From Pseudomonas capeferrum (GTDB taxonomy: Bacteria > Pseudomonadota > Gammaproteobacteria > Pseudomonadales > Pseudomonadaceae), in NCBI RefSeq assembly GCF_013523055.1, contig NZ_JAAMQM010000033.1, positions 1-51,004 on the forward strand: a stretch of 51,004 nt of DNA, written 5' to 3'. Positions 23,948-32,795 of the stretch are shown piece after piece. Both the position numbers and the translations under genes were made by a program. Each line of letters begins with the position of its first letter. Positions within the stretch are counted from its first letter, which is position 1. The notes under the pieces are model-generated. The model was not told the origin of the DNA, did not search any database, and saw nothing but the letters and a program-made list of their open reading frames with translations.

Positions 23948-24905
23948 TCAGACGCTCCACGGTCTTGGCCCACATCTCGTCGACCGGCGCCTCGAGTTTC
24001 AGCTCGCCACCGTCAGGCAAGGGTACGGTCAGTGCGTAGGCATGCAGGAACAGCCGCTTGCCGCCCAACTCGCGGATCTCGCGACTGAAGTCCTCGTCGC
24101 CGTACTTGTTGTCACCGGCAATGCAGTGCCCGGCATGCAGGGTGTGCACACGGATCTGATGGGTACGCCCGGTGATGGGGCGCGCCTCGACCAGGGTGGC
24201 GAACTCGCCGAAGCGGCGCAGCACACGGAAGACGGTCAAGGCGTCCTTGCCCTCTTCGTTCACTTCGACCATGCGCTCACCCGAGCGCAGGTTGCTCTTC
24301 TGCAAGGGCGCATTGACCTGCTTCTTCGAGGTCGCCCAATGGCCACGCACCAACGCCATGTAGCGCTTGTCGACACCGTCGCCGCGCAACGCGGCGTGCA
24401 GATGGCGCAGCATGCTGCGTTTCTTGGCAATCATCAGCAAGCCGGACGTGTCGCGATCCAGGCGATGCACGAGCTCGAGCTCCTTGGCATCCGGACGCAT
24501 CTGACGCATCGCTTCGATCACGCCGAAGCTCAGGCCGCTGCCGCCATGCACGGCGATACCCGTCGGCTTGTTCAGCACGATCAGGGCCTTGTCTTCATAG
24601 ACGATGGCGGCTTCCAGGCGCTGCAACAGGCCCTGCGCCACCGGCGCGGGCTCGTCGCGCTCGGGCAGGCGCACGGGCGGCACGCGTACCACGTCGCCGG
24701 CCTGCAGTTTGTACTCGGGCTTGATACGCCCTTTGTTCACTCGCACTTCACCCTTGCGCAGGATTCGGTACACCAGGGTCTTGGGTACCCCCTTGAGCGC
24801 GGTGATGAGGAAGTTGTCTATGCGTTGGCCGGCAAGCTCCGGCGCGACCTCGATCAGCTGAACGCCGGGGGTCGGGGGGGTTTTGGTCGTCATGGCGCCG
24901 ATCAT
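23937..24905 (-). CDS. rluC: 23S rRNA pseudouridine(955/2504/2580) synthase
   Basis: Converts three uridines of 23S rRNA to pseudouridine. The 322-residue protein has an N-terminal S4 RNA-binding domain (about 26-75, QRIDNFLITALKGVPKTLVYRI) and the RluA catalytic domain with HRLDRDTSG, catalytic Asp150. RPITGRTHQIRVH is the other signature. ATG at 24905 or the in-frame ATG 12 bases later are both possible; neither has a strong ribosome site. It is divergent from rne across 738 bases, as in E. coli. Confidence 0.95.
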   Translation of the reverse strand: MIGAMTTKTPPTPGVQLIEVAPELAGQRIDNFLITALKGVPKTLVYRILRKGEVRVNKGRIKPEYKLQAGDVVRVPPVRLPERDEPAPVAQGLLQRLEAAIVYEDKALIVLNKPTGIAVHGGSGLSFGVIEAMRQMRPDAKELELVHRLDRDTSGLLMIAKKRSMLRHLHAALRGDGVDKRYMALVRGHWATSKKQVNAPLQKSNLRSGERMVEVNEEGKDALTVFRVLRRFGEFATLVEARPITGRTHQIRVHTLHAGHCIAGDNKYGDEDFSREIRELGGKRLFLHAYALTVPLPDGGELKLEAPVDEMWAKTVERLSAT

Positions 24906-24922
24906 AACAATTTTTTATGGAT

Positions 24923-24951
24923 TTGAAGCACTTAATGATTACTGCTATAGT
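24923..24951 (+). promoter_or_regulatory. Sigma-70 promoter of rne
   Basis: TTGAAG (24923-24928) and TATAGT (24946-24951) are separated by 17 bases. A start near 24958 gives a leader of about 686 nt before the rne start codon. Confidence 0.7.
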
Positions 24952-24957
24952 CGCGAA

Positions 24958-25643
24958 CGCCGCCCACCAGCGGCAGGCCAGCGGTACACGGCTTGGAGTC
25001 GGCCCCTGACCAACGCAATTCTAGAGGACGCGAGGCCGTCCGACGGGGTTTTCGCCAGTTTAACGAATTGCCTGGAATCGCCACCAGCGTCGGCTAGAGA
25101 AGATCGAAAAAAAACGACAAGTGCGGTGTTTCACCTCCTTCCTGTTCTTTTTCCTTGCACTCTGCCTGCACCGTCGCTTCCACGCAGCGCCTGGCGAATG
25201 CTTCGGAAATACCTGCCTTGGACATGAATGCGCCAGCTCTAGAACCGGGGCTGGTAAAAAATGCAACCCGTTGCGGATTCAGCGCGCGGCAGCACCCGAA
25301 TTTTCAGGGATACGTGCAGGGTGGAGATGCACAACCCTCGGACCGTGTAGCACTGCGTCCGGCCACCGACCCACTGTTTGGCTCGGCGAGCGGACCCGGT
25401 CCTGATCAAGATGCCCCCGGGCGTCCACGACCGAAGGCTGATTCCTCCTCCTGCCTGAGTGCACTAGGCACCGCAGCAAACAGGACGCGTCGTCGCGACA
25501 TCGACAGCGCCGGGCAACCGGCAAGGATCGAGCATCGCTGGACACGGGGGTGGCTCGCCACCCTTTGCGCACCCTGGCACAGACCCTGAGAAGTCGTGTG
25601 TGCCGAACGCCGTTTCCGGCAGCCCGGAAACCGACGGTACAAC
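24958..25643 (+). promoter_or_regulatory. Long rne 5' leader, probable rne-II-type regulatory RNA
   Basis: The 738 bases between rluC and rne have no supported gene; open frames here are short or antisense. The leader is expected to be structured and used for RNase E autoregulation; a pseudomonad rne-II RNA motif upstream of rne is known. Visible hairpins include GGGTGG/CCACCC (25548-25563) and an 8-bp stem GTTTCCGG/CCGGAAAC (25612-25631) just 12 bases before ATG. The only purine-rich ribosome-site candidate (GGAAA) lies in this last stem. The boundary of the rne-II motif was not determined. Confidence 0.6.
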
Positions 25644-28600
25644 ATGAAAAGAATGCTGATCAACGCAACTCAACCCGAAGAGTTGCGTGTAGCTCTGGTA
25701 GATGGCCAACGCCTCTATGACCTGGACATCGAGTCCGGCGCCCGCGAGCAGAAGAAAGCCAACATCTACAAGGGTCGCATCACCCGGATCGAACCCAGCC
25801 TCGAAGCCGCCTTCGTCGACTTCGGCTCCGAACGTCACGGCTTCCTGCCGCTGAAGGAAATCTCCCGCGAATACTTCAAGAAGGCCCCCGAAGGCCGAGT
25901 CAACATCAAGGAAGTATTGAGCGAAGGCCAGGAAGTCATCGTCCAGGTCGAGAAGGAAGAGCGCGGCAACAAGGGCGCGGCCCTTACCACCTTCATCAGC
26001 CTGGCCGGTCGCTACCTGGTGCTGATGCCCAACAACCCACGCGCCGGCGGCATCTCTCGTCGCATCGAGGGCGAAGAACGCAACGAGCTGCGCGAAGCTC
26101 TCAATGGCCTGACCGTCCCGAGCGACATGGGCCTGATCGTGCGCACCGCCGGCCTGGGTCGCAGCAGCGAGGAAATGCAATGGGACCTCGACTACCTGCT
26201 GCAGCTCTGGACCGCGATCAAGGAAGCGTCCCTGGACCGCTCCGCGCCTTTCCTGATCTATCAGGAAAGCAACGTCATCATCCGCGCCATCCGCGACTAC
26301 CTGCGCCAGGATATCGGCGAAGTGCTGATCGACAGCATGGACGCCCAGGAAGAGGCCCTCACCTTCATCCGCCAGGTGATGCCCCAGTACGCCAGCAAGG
26401 TCAAGCTCTACGAAGACAGCGTCCCGCTGTTCAACCGTTTCCAGATCGAAAGCCAGATCGAGACCGCCTTCCAACGCGTCGTCGACCTGCCATCGGGCGG
26501 CTCGATCGTCATCGACCCGACCGAAGCCCTGGTTTCCATCGACATCAACTCGGCGCGCGCCACCAAGGGTAGCGACATCGAGGAAACCGCGCTGCAGACC
26601 AACCTGGAAGCGGCCGAGGAAATCGCCCGCCAGCTGCGCCTGCGCGATATCGGCGGCCTGATCGTCATCGACTTCATCGACATGACTCCGGCCAAGAACC
26701 AGCGCGCCGTCGAAGAACGCGTGCGCGAATGCCTCGAAGCCGATCGCGCCCGTGTCCAGGTCGGTCGCATCTCGCGTTTCGGCCTGCTGGAGATGTCTCG
26801 CCAGCGCCTGCGTCCGTCGCTCGGCGAAAGCAGCGGTATCGTCTGCCCTCGTTGCAGCGGCACCGGTATCATCCGTGACGTCGAGTCGCTGTCGCTGGCC
26901 ATCCTGCGCCTGATCGAGGAAGAAGCCCTCAAGGATCGCACCGCCGAGGTCCGCGCCCAGGTACCGATCCCGGTGGCAGCCTTCCTGCTGAACGAAAAAC
27001 GCAATTCGATCACCAAGATCGAACTGCGCACCCGTGCACGCATCGTCATCCTGCCGAACGACCATCTGGAAACCCCGCACTTCGAAGTCCAGCGCCTGCG
27101 CGACGACAGCCCTGAAGCGCAAACCGGCCAGTCCAGCTACGAAATCGCCACTACCGAAACCGAAGAAGCGCCGCAACCGATCGCTACCCGCACCCTGGTA
27201 CGCCAGGAAGCGGCCGTGAAGACCGCTCCCGCCCGTACCAGTGCGCCAGTTCCGGCTCAGACCGCACCACCGGAGCAGCCCGCCGCGCCCGTCGCTCCAG
27301 CACCGGCCCCAAGCATACCGGAGCCGAGCCTGTTCAAAGGCCTGGTCAAGTCGCTGGTCAGCCTGTTCGCCGGCAAGGAAGAGCCTGCCGCCGCCCCGGT
27401 GGTAGCACCGGAAAAGCCTGCTGCCGAACGCCCGCAGCGTAATGACGAGCGCCGCAATGGTCGTCAGCAGAGCCGTAACCGTAACGGTCGCCGCGATGAA
27501 GAACGCAAGCCGCGTGAAGAACGCGCCGAGCGAGCGCCGCGCGAAGAACGTGCGCCACGTGAAGAACGTGCGCCACGTGAAGAGCGCGCTCCCCGCGAAG
27601 AGCGTCAACCACGCCAGGCACGCGAGGATCGCCGCGGTAACCGCGAGGACCGCCCTGTCCGCGAACTGCGCGAACCGCTGGACGCGACACCGGTCGCTCG
27701 CGAGGAGCGTCAGCCGCGTGAAGAGCGTGTAACCCGTGAAGAGCGTCAACCGCGCGAAGAGCGTGCATTGCGTGAAGAGCGTACCCCTCGTGAAGAGCGT
27801 GTACCGCGTGAAGAGCGCGCCCCTCGTGAAGAACGTGCGGAAGCCGAACAGCGCGCCCCTCGCGCGGAGCGTAACGAAGAGCGTACCGAGGGCGAGCAAC
27901 GCGCCCCACGCGCCGAACGTAACGCAGAGCGGACCGAAGGCGAGCAACGCGCTCCTCGTGCTGAACGTACCGAAGAGCGGACCGAAGGCGAGCAACGCGC
28001 CCCTCGCGCTGAACGTACCGAAGAGCGGACCGAAGGCGAGCAACGTGCTCCTCGTGCTGAACGTACCGAAGAGCGTGCCGAAGGCGAGCAACGTGCTCCT
28101 CGTGCTGAACGTACCGAAGAGCGTGCCGAAGGCGAGCAACGCGCTCCTCGCGCTGAACGTACCGAAGAGCATGCCGAAGACGAGCAACGCATCTCTCGCG
28201 AAGAGCGCCAGCCACGCCCACCGCGTGAAGAGCGCCAGTCACGTCCCGCCGAGCCGATTGGCGAAGCTGTCGAGGAAGAGCTGACAAACGAGGAATCGCA
28301 GGACGAGCAGCAGGAAGGTGGCGATGGCGAACGTCCTCGTCGTCGCTCCCGTGGCCAGCGTCGCCGCAGCAATCGTCGCGAGCGCCAACGCAATGTCAAC
28401 GGTGAGCTGGAAGAAGGTAGCGAAGAGGGGGCCGAGGAACAGCACAAGGCTACCGAGCTGGGCGCCGACTTGGCCGCCGGTCTGGCAGTAACTGCCGCCG
28501 TCGCCTCCAGCAACATCAGCGCCAATGCCGAAGCCCAGGCCCATCAGCAGGCCGAACGCGCTTCCGCCCTTGTGGAGGAAACCGCGACAGCCGAAGTCGA

Positions 28601-29207
28601 TAGCGAACAGGCTCCGGTCGAGTCGGCTGAACAAGTAGCACCGCAAGCCGTGACCCAAGCACCTGAAGTCGCGATCGCGCCGGTTGTCGAACAGCCGGTC
28701 ACCGAGCCGGTCGCCGCTGTCGAGCCGACTGCCGACCCTGTGGTCGAAGTCGTGCCACCGGTAGCCGTCGAAGTGCCTGCCGTCGACGCGCCAGTGGTCG
28801 AGACACCAGCGGTCGAAGCCCCTGCGACCACCGCGACCGTGATCGAGGTGCAACCTGTGCACGCCGTTGCCGAACAGGCAGAAGCCGCTCCGACCACCGA
28901 AGCGCCAGCCGAGGCCAAGCCTGACGTGACCGAGCCAGCCCCGGTTGCCGTCGAGCCTGCCCCGGAGCCGAAAGCAGAACCCGCGACGGTCATGCTCTCC
29001 AACGGTCGAGCGCCGAACGACCCGCGCGAAGTGCGTCGTCGCAAGCGCGAGGCCGAAGCTGCCGCTGCCGCTGCCGCCCAGCAGCAATCGACCGTGGAAA
29101 GCGCTCCGTCTATCGACGAGTCAGTGCCAGTGATCGAGGAACCTGCAGCAGTGCAACGCGAGCCGAAAGCCTTGGAAACAACCGAGGAGCACAAGCCTCA
29201 CGGTTGA
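25644..29207 (+). CDS. rne: Ribonuclease E, repeat-rich scaffold tail
   Basis: The membrane-linked endoribonuclease that starts mRNA decay and matures rRNA and tRNA; core of the RNA degradosome. The 1187-residue protein has an S1 domain (about 35-125), the DNase-I-like catalytic part with ALVSIDINSARATKG and GLIVIDFIDM holding the metal-binding aspartates, and the zinc-link C-P-R-C at 401-404. SLFKGLVKSLVSLF (about 556-569) is the amphipathic membrane-binding helix. The tail is Arg/Glu-rich with PREER-type 6-residue repeats, seven 16-residue repeats (27849-28184), an Ala/Pro/Val/Glu-rich part, and NDPREVRRRKRE near the end, a likely partner-binding motif. The ATG at 25644 (MKRMLINATQ) is the family start. 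Confidence 0.97.
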   Translation: MKRMLINATQPEELRVALVDGQRLYDLDIESGAREQKKANIYKGRITRIEPSLEAAFVDFGSERHGFLPLKEISREYFKKAPEGRVNIKEVLSEGQEVIVQVEKEERGNKGAALTTFISLAGRYLVLMPNNPRAGGISRRIEGEERNELREALNGLTVPSDMGLIVRTAGLGRSSEEMQWDLDYLLQLWTAIKEASLDRSAPFLIYQESNVIIRAIRDYLRQDIGEVLIDSMDAQEEALTFIRQVMPQYASKVKLYEDSVPLFNRFQIESQIETAFQRVVDLPSGGSIVIDPTEALVSIDINSARATKGSDIEETALQTNLEAAEEIARQLRLRDIGGLIVIDFIDMTPAKNQRAVEERVRECLEADRARVQVGRISRFGLLEMSRQRLRPSLGESSGIVCPRCSGTGIIRDVESLSLAILRLIEEEALKDRTAEVRAQVPIPVAAFLLNEKRNSITKIELRTRARIVILPNDHLETPHFEVQRLRDDSPEAQTGQSSYEIATTETEEAPQPIATRTLVRQEAAVKTAPARTSAPVPAQTAPPEQPAAPVAPAPAPSIPEPSLFKGLVKSLVSLFAGKEEPAAAPVVAPEKPAAERPQRNDERRNGRQQSRNRNGRRDEERKPREERAERAPREERAPREERAPREERAPREERQPRQAREDRRGNREDRPVRELREPLDATPVAREERQPREERVTREERQPREERALREERTPREERVPREERAPREERAEAEQRAPRAERNEERTEGEQRAPRAERNAERTEGEQRAPRAERTEERTEGEQRAPRAERTEERTEGEQRAPRAERTEERAEGEQRAPRAERTEERAEGEQRAPRAERTEEHAEDEQRISREERQPRPPREERQSRPAEPIGEAVEEELTNEESQDEQQEGGDGERPRRRSRGQRRRSNRRERQRNVNGELEEGSEEGAEEQHKATELGADLAAGLAVTAAVASSNISANAEAQAHQQAERASALVEETATAEVDSEQAPVESAEQVAPQAVTQAPEVAIAPVVEQPVTEPVAAVEPTADPVVEVVPPVAVEVPAVDAPVVETPAVEAPATTATVIEVQPVHAVAEQAEAAPTTEAPAEAKPDVTEPAPVAVEPAPEPKAEPATVMLSNGRAPNDPREVRRRKREAEAAAAAAAQQQSTVESAPSIDESVPVIEEPAAVQREPKALETTEEHKPHG
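27532..27840 (+). repeat. 18-bp PREER coding repeats in rne
   Basis: Units of about 18 bases, with consensus CGTGAAGAACGTGCGCCA, encode the repeated peptide REERAP. One cluster lies at about 27532-27610 and another at 27706-27840, separated by RQARED and related sequence. Units vary at third positions. Confidence 0.85.
27849..28184 (+). repeat. Seven 48-bp tandem repeats in rne
   Basis: Seven units starting at 27849, 27897, 27945, 27993, 28041, 28089 and 28137 each encode a 16-residue motif QRAPRAERTEERTEGE with small changes. Units three to six are nearly identical at DNA level, which points to recent unequal recombination or slippage. All stay in frame. Confidence 0.92.
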
Positions 29208-29223
29208 TCTCCCTGGCTGAATG

Positions 29224-29260
29224 AAAAAGCCCCGCCAGCTTTCGCTGGCGGGGCTTTTTC
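29224..29260. terminator. Bidirectional terminator between rne and murB
   Basis: AAAAAGCCCCGCCAGC and its perfect complement surround a short TTTC loop, with T-tracts on both strands. It can stop both rne (rightward) and the murB operon (leftward). Confidence 0.9.
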
Positions 29261-29317
29261 ATGCCTGTCTGTCGAGACGTCCGCGACAGCGCAACGCACG
29301 TACGCGCCTAGCAACCC

Positions 29318-30337
29318 TCAATACAGGTTCGGCTCCATTTCCAGCTCCACGCCGAAGCGCTCGTGGATATCGGCCTGTATCTTTTGCGCCAGCGCCCGCA
29401 GCTGCGCCCCACTGGCCTGGCCGTAATTGACCAGTACCAGCGCTTGCAAGCGATGCACGCCCGCGTCCCCTTCCCTGTAGCCCTTCCAACCCGCTTGTTC
29501 GATCAACCATCCAGCCGCCAGCTTGGCCTGTCCGTCGGCCTGGGGATAGGCCACGACACCCGGATGGCTCGCGCGAATCCGCTCGGCGACAGCGACAGGT
29601 ACGACAGGATTCTTGAAGAAGCTTCCCGCGTTGCCCAGCTCGGCAGGATCAGGGAGTTTTTCACGGCGAATGCTACAGATAGCTTCGCTGATTGCTTGCG
29701 CGGTCGGCTGCTCGATACCTTGCTCGGCCAGACGCTGCCGTACAGGTCCGTAGTCAAGCTGGGGGCGCAGTGCGCGCCCAAGGGCGAAACATACCCGCAA
29801 AATCAACCAACGACCCACCTGACGCTTGAACAGGCTGTCACGATAACCGAATGCGCAAGCTTCCGTGCCGAACTCACGCAGCTCGCCCGTCTGCCGATCC
29901 AAGGCGGTCAGGCCCGCGAATACATCCTTGATCTCGACCCCATAGGCGCCGACATTCTGCATCGGCGCGGCACCCACGGTGCCTGGAATGAGACTGAGGT
30001 TTTCCAATCCGGCAAACCCCTGCGCCAGGCTCCATTGCACGAAGGGGTGCCACGGCTCACCAGCTTCGGCCTCCACCACAATGCGCTCGCCGTCATCCTG
30101 CACTACACGTCGTCCACGGCTGGCCATATGCAGGACCAGCCCTTGCACATCGCCCGTAAGCAGCACATTGCTGCCACCACCCAGTACCAGCACCGGCAGC
30201 TGTCGCGCGGCCGCCTCGGCGAGGGCGTCGCGGACCTCATCGTCGTTGTGTGCCTGGGTGAAATACTGTGCTTTCACATCGATGCCGAAGCTGTTGTATG
30301 GCTTGAGCGAAACCTGCTGCTGCCAATGCTCGGTCAT
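29318..30337 (-). CDS. murB: UDP-N-acetylenolpyruvoylglucosamine reductase
   Basis: A FAD/NADPH enzyme that makes UDP-MurNAc for peptidoglycan. The 339-residue length is that of the type I (E. coli-like) form. LVLGGGSNVLLT binds FAD, SLIPGTVGAAPMQNVGAYG is the family core, and GNAGSFFKNP carries the proton-donor serine. SLKPYNSFG near the start matches the usual NTFG segment. Its ATG overlaps the ptpA stop (ATGA) and it is the last gene of the lpxK-kdsB-ptpA run. Confidence 0.97.
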   Translation of the reverse strand: MTEHWQQQVSLKPYNSFGIDVKAQYFTQAHNDDEVRDALAEAAARQLPVLVLGGGSNVLLTGDVQGLVLHMASRGRRVVQDDGERIVVEAEAGEPWHPFVQWSLAQGFAGLENLSLIPGTVGAAPMQNVGAYGVEIKDVFAGLTALDRQTGELREFGTEACAFGYRDSLFKRQVGRWLILRVCFALGRALRPQLDYGPVRQRLAEQGIEQPTAQAISEAICSIRREKLPDPAELGNAGSFFKNPVVPVAVAERIRASHPGVVAYPQADGQAKLAAGWLIEQAGWKGYREGDAGVHRLQALVLVNYGQASGAQLRALAQKIQADIHERFGVELEMEPNLY

Positions 30338-30798
30338 AGACGCCCCTTGATTTCGACGATCAGCGCCTGACAGGCGATTTCGATCAGATCCAGCACTTGC
30401 TCGAAGCCGGCCTCGCCACCGTAGTAAGGATCCGGCACTTCATCGAGTTCTGCACCGTAGCGTCTCAGGAACAGGTCCAGCTCGCCCGCCCCGCCGTGCG
30501 GACGCATGACACGCAAGTGAGCGAGATTGCTTTCGTCCATGGCCAGGACCAGGTCGTACTCGGCGAAATGCGCCGTGCTGACCTGCTGCGCGCGTTGGCG
30601 CGACAAGTCATAGCCACGCGCCATTGCCGCACGGCAGGTACGACTGTCCGGCGCCTTGCCCACATGCCAGTCGCCGGTTCCGGCAGAGGCGACATGGACC
30701 CGCGATGTCAGGCCAGCGGTTTGCAATTGATGACGCAGCACCCCTTCGGCGGTTGGCGAGCGGCAGATATTACCCAGGCAGACGAACAGAATACGCAT
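30334..30798 (-). CDS. Low-molecular-weight protein tyrosine phosphatase
   Basis: A 154-residue phosphatase. MRILFVCLGNICRSPTAEG contains the C-x5-R-S loop (Cys7, Arg13), and DPYYG near residue 121 supplies the general-acid aspartate. The ATG at 30798 is chosen because it begins the catalytic motif and overlaps the kdsB stop; the longer upstream frame is antisense-like filler. It is coupled on both sides, to kdsB and murB, by 4-base ATGA overlaps. In other bacteria such enzymes act on tyrosine kinases of polysaccharide export; here the partners are envelope genes. Confidence 0.93.
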   Translation of the reverse strand: MRILFVCLGNICRSPTAEGVLRHQLQTAGLTSRVHVASAGTGDWHVGKAPDSRTCRAAMARGYDLSRQRAQQVSTAHFAEYDLVLAMDESNLAHLRVMRPHGGAGELDLFLRRYGAELDEVPDPYYGGEAGFEQVLDLIEIACQALIVEIKGRL

Positions 30799-31562
30799 CA
30801 GGCCTCCAGCAAGCGCCGGGCGCGCTCCAGGTCTTCGGCCGTGTCGACGCCCACGGGCGGTGCCTCGATAGCGTCGGCCACGTGAATGCGCACGCCATGC
30901 CAGAGTGCCCGCAGCTGTTCCAGCGACTCGGTCTGCTCCAGCCAGCATGGGCCCCAGGCAACGAAGTCCCGCAGGAAGCCGACCCGGTAGGCATACATGC
31001 CGATATGGCGACGATAAGGCACACCGTCCGGCAGTTGCTCGCGCGTCCTGGCGAAGGTATCCCGTGCCCATGGCAGCGGCGCGCGGCTGAAGCTCAGGGC
31101 CAGGCCGTTCTTGTCGCTGACAACCTTGACCGCGTTGGGATTGAACACCACCTCGGGCTCGCTGATCGGCTCGGCCAGGGTCGCGATACCCGCTTCCGGG
31201 TGAGCCGCCAGGTTGGCCGCCACCTGGTCGATGATCACAGGAGGTATCAGCGGCTCGTCGCCCTGGACATTGACCACGATGGCATCGCTGGACAGGCCCA
31301 ACTGCGCGGCCACTTCGGCCAGACGATCGGTGCCGGACTCATGGTCGGCCCGTGTCAACAGCACCTCGGCGCCGAATGCCCGACAGGCTTCGAGGATGCT
31401 GACGTCGTCGGTGGCGACCACCACGCGGCCGGCGCCGCTCTTGCACGCCTGTTCCCAGACATGCTGAACCATTGGCTTGCCGGCAATCGGCAGCAAGGGT
31501 TTGCCCGGCAGGCGCGTGGAGCGCAGGCGGGCAGGAATCACAACGGTGAAATCCAGACTCAT
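30798..31562 (-). CDS. kdsB: CMP-Kdo synthetase
   Basis: Activates Kdo with CTP for lipid A-core assembly. The 254 residues start FTVVIPARLRSTRLPGKPL, the nucleotidyltransferase signature; VVATDD, VNVQGDEPLI and KTLVF-like YAYRVGFLRDF blocks follow. It overlaps the trm112-like gene by ATGA and the ptpA-like gene at its end. Confidence 0.97.
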   Translation of the reverse strand: MSLDFTVVIPARLRSTRLPGKPLLPIAGKPMVQHVWEQACKSGAGRVVVATDDVSILEACRAFGAEVLLTRADHESGTDRLAEVAAQLGLSSDAIVVNVQGDEPLIPPVIIDQVAANLAAHPEAGIATLAEPISEPEVVFNPNAVKVVSDKNGLALSFSRAPLPWARDTFARTREQLPDGVPYRRHIGMYAYRVGFLRDFVAWGPCWLEQTESLEQLRALWHGVRIHVADAIEAPPVGVDTAEDLERARRLLEA

Positions 31563-31744
31563 TTGTCCAGGCGCTCGTCATCGGTCAAGGTACGGGCTTC
31601 GCTTTCCAGCATCACCGGGATGCCATCGCGGATCGGATAGGCCAGCCCGGCGCCCTTGCTGATCAGCTCGGTCTTGTCGGCGCTGAGCTTGAGCGGGCCC
31701 TTGGTGATCGGGCAGGCCAGGATATCGAGCAGTTTGGTGTCCAT
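31559..31744 (-). CDS. Trm112/YcaR family small protein
   Basis: A 61-residue protein of the Trm112/UPF0434 family, with DILACPITKGPL and AYPIRDGIPVMLESEAR. In E. coli its relative YcaR sits between lpxK and kdsB, the same place. Only one cysteine is left in the would-be zinc site. Role in bacteria is uncertain; a chaperone-like link to methyltransferases is known for the eukaryotic and archaeal relatives. It lies 40 bases after lpxK and overlaps kdsB by four. Confidence 0.92.
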   Translation of the reverse strand: MDTKLLDILACPITKGPLKLSADKTELISKGAGLAYPIRDGIPVMLESEARTLTDDERLDK

Positions 31745-31784
31745 GGAATGTTCCTAGAGGCCAATGGCCGGAAAGTGGGTAAGG

Positions 31785-32795
31785 TCAGGGTCGAGATCGG
31801 CCCGGCAGAAGGCGCTCGAGCTGGGCGTCGAACCAGTCACGGAAAGCAGCGGACGGCCGCGCATCGACTGCCAGGTACCACCAGTCGTCGCCAGCGAAGG
31901 TGCGACACTTCACCGCGTCCTTCTCGGTCATGACCAGCGGCAAGGCCGGGCTGAAGGCCAGACGCTCGGCGCTGAACTGCGCATGGTCGGCAAAAGGGTG
32001 CGGCACCGGCTGCCAGTCTAGCCCTTGCAGCGTGTCGAAGAAACGCTGGGGATTACCGATCCCGGCCACCGCATGCACGGCCTGGCCCGGAGGGAAATGA
32101 TCGAGTCCACGGCGTTCGCCGCTGCGCAGGTTGACCAGCGCGGCGGGATCCAGGCGGAAGGCGTAGCCATCCTCAGGGTCGGCACCGGCACCGTTGTAAA
32201 GCAGCGCATCGACCTGCTCCAGGCGTTCGACCGGCTCGCGCAGCGGCCCTGCCGGCAGACAGCGGGCATTGCCGAGGCCGCGGGCTGCGTCGATCAGTAC
32301 CAGCTCCAGGTCACGATCGAGGCGGTAGTGCTGCAGGCCATCGTCGCAAAGGATCAGGTCCAGTGGTTCGCTGGCCAACAGGGCCTTCACGGCCTGGGAA
32401 CGATCGGGATCGATAATCAGCGGCACGCCGGTGCGCTGGACGATCAGCAGTGGCTCGTCGCCAGCCTGTTCGGCCGACTGCTCGGCCTGGACACGCCAGG
32501 GAAGATGCGGCGGCCTGGCGCCATATCCACGACTGACGACACCGACACGCAGCCCCTGGCGACGACAGTGCTCGACCAGCCAGAGGATCATGGGTGTCTT
32601 GCCGGTGCCACCAACGGTAATGTTGCCCACCACGACCACGGGCACCGGCGCGCGATAGCTGGGGCTGTCGCCACTGAGGAAACGCGCGCGCTTGTTCACT
32701 ACCACACGCCGGTACAAGGCTTCCAACGGTCGCAGCAACGCCAAGCCGCGGTGACCTTCATACCAGGCGGCGAGCAGGCGTTCCCCCAGGGCCAT
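31785..32795 (-). CDS. lpxK: Tetraacyldisaccharide 4'-kinase
   Basis: Phosphorylates the lipid A precursor at the 4' position at the inner membrane. The 336-residue protein has an N-terminal membrane-associated helix region, the P-loop GNITVGGTGKTPM (about 57-69), RGYGAR, and ILCDDGLQHYRL. Its ATG overlaps the exbD stop in TGATG. Confidence 0.96.
   Translation of the reverse strand: MALGERLLAAWYEGHRGLALLRPLEALYRRVVVNKRARFLSGDSPSYRAPVPVVVVGNITVGGTGKTPMILWLVEHCRRQGLRVGVVSRGYGARPPHLPWRVQAEQSAEQAGDEPLLIVQRTGVPLIIDPDRSQAVKALLASEPLDLILCDDGLQHYRLDRDLELVLIDAARGLGNARCLPAGPLREPVERLEQVDALLYNGAGADPEDGYAFRLDPAALVNLRSGERRGLDHFPPGQAVHAVAGIGNPQRFFDTLQGLDWQPVPHPFADHAQFSAERLAFSPALPLVMTEKDAVKCRTFAGDDWWYLAVDARPSAAFRDWFDAQLERLLPGRSRP

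Noticed and set aside
27532..28184. Possible CRISPR-like array
   Set aside because: Repeats are contiguous, in frame and inside rne, with no unique spacers.
25464..28187. 907-codon open frame on the minus strand opposite rne
   Set aside because: Its sequence is low-complexity FGTLFGTFSTRS repeats produced by reading the RNase E repeats backwards; no ribosome site or motif.
27358..28525. Other repeat-rich minus- and plus-strand frames over the rne tail
   Set aside because: They are alternate frames of the same 18-bp and 48-bp units.
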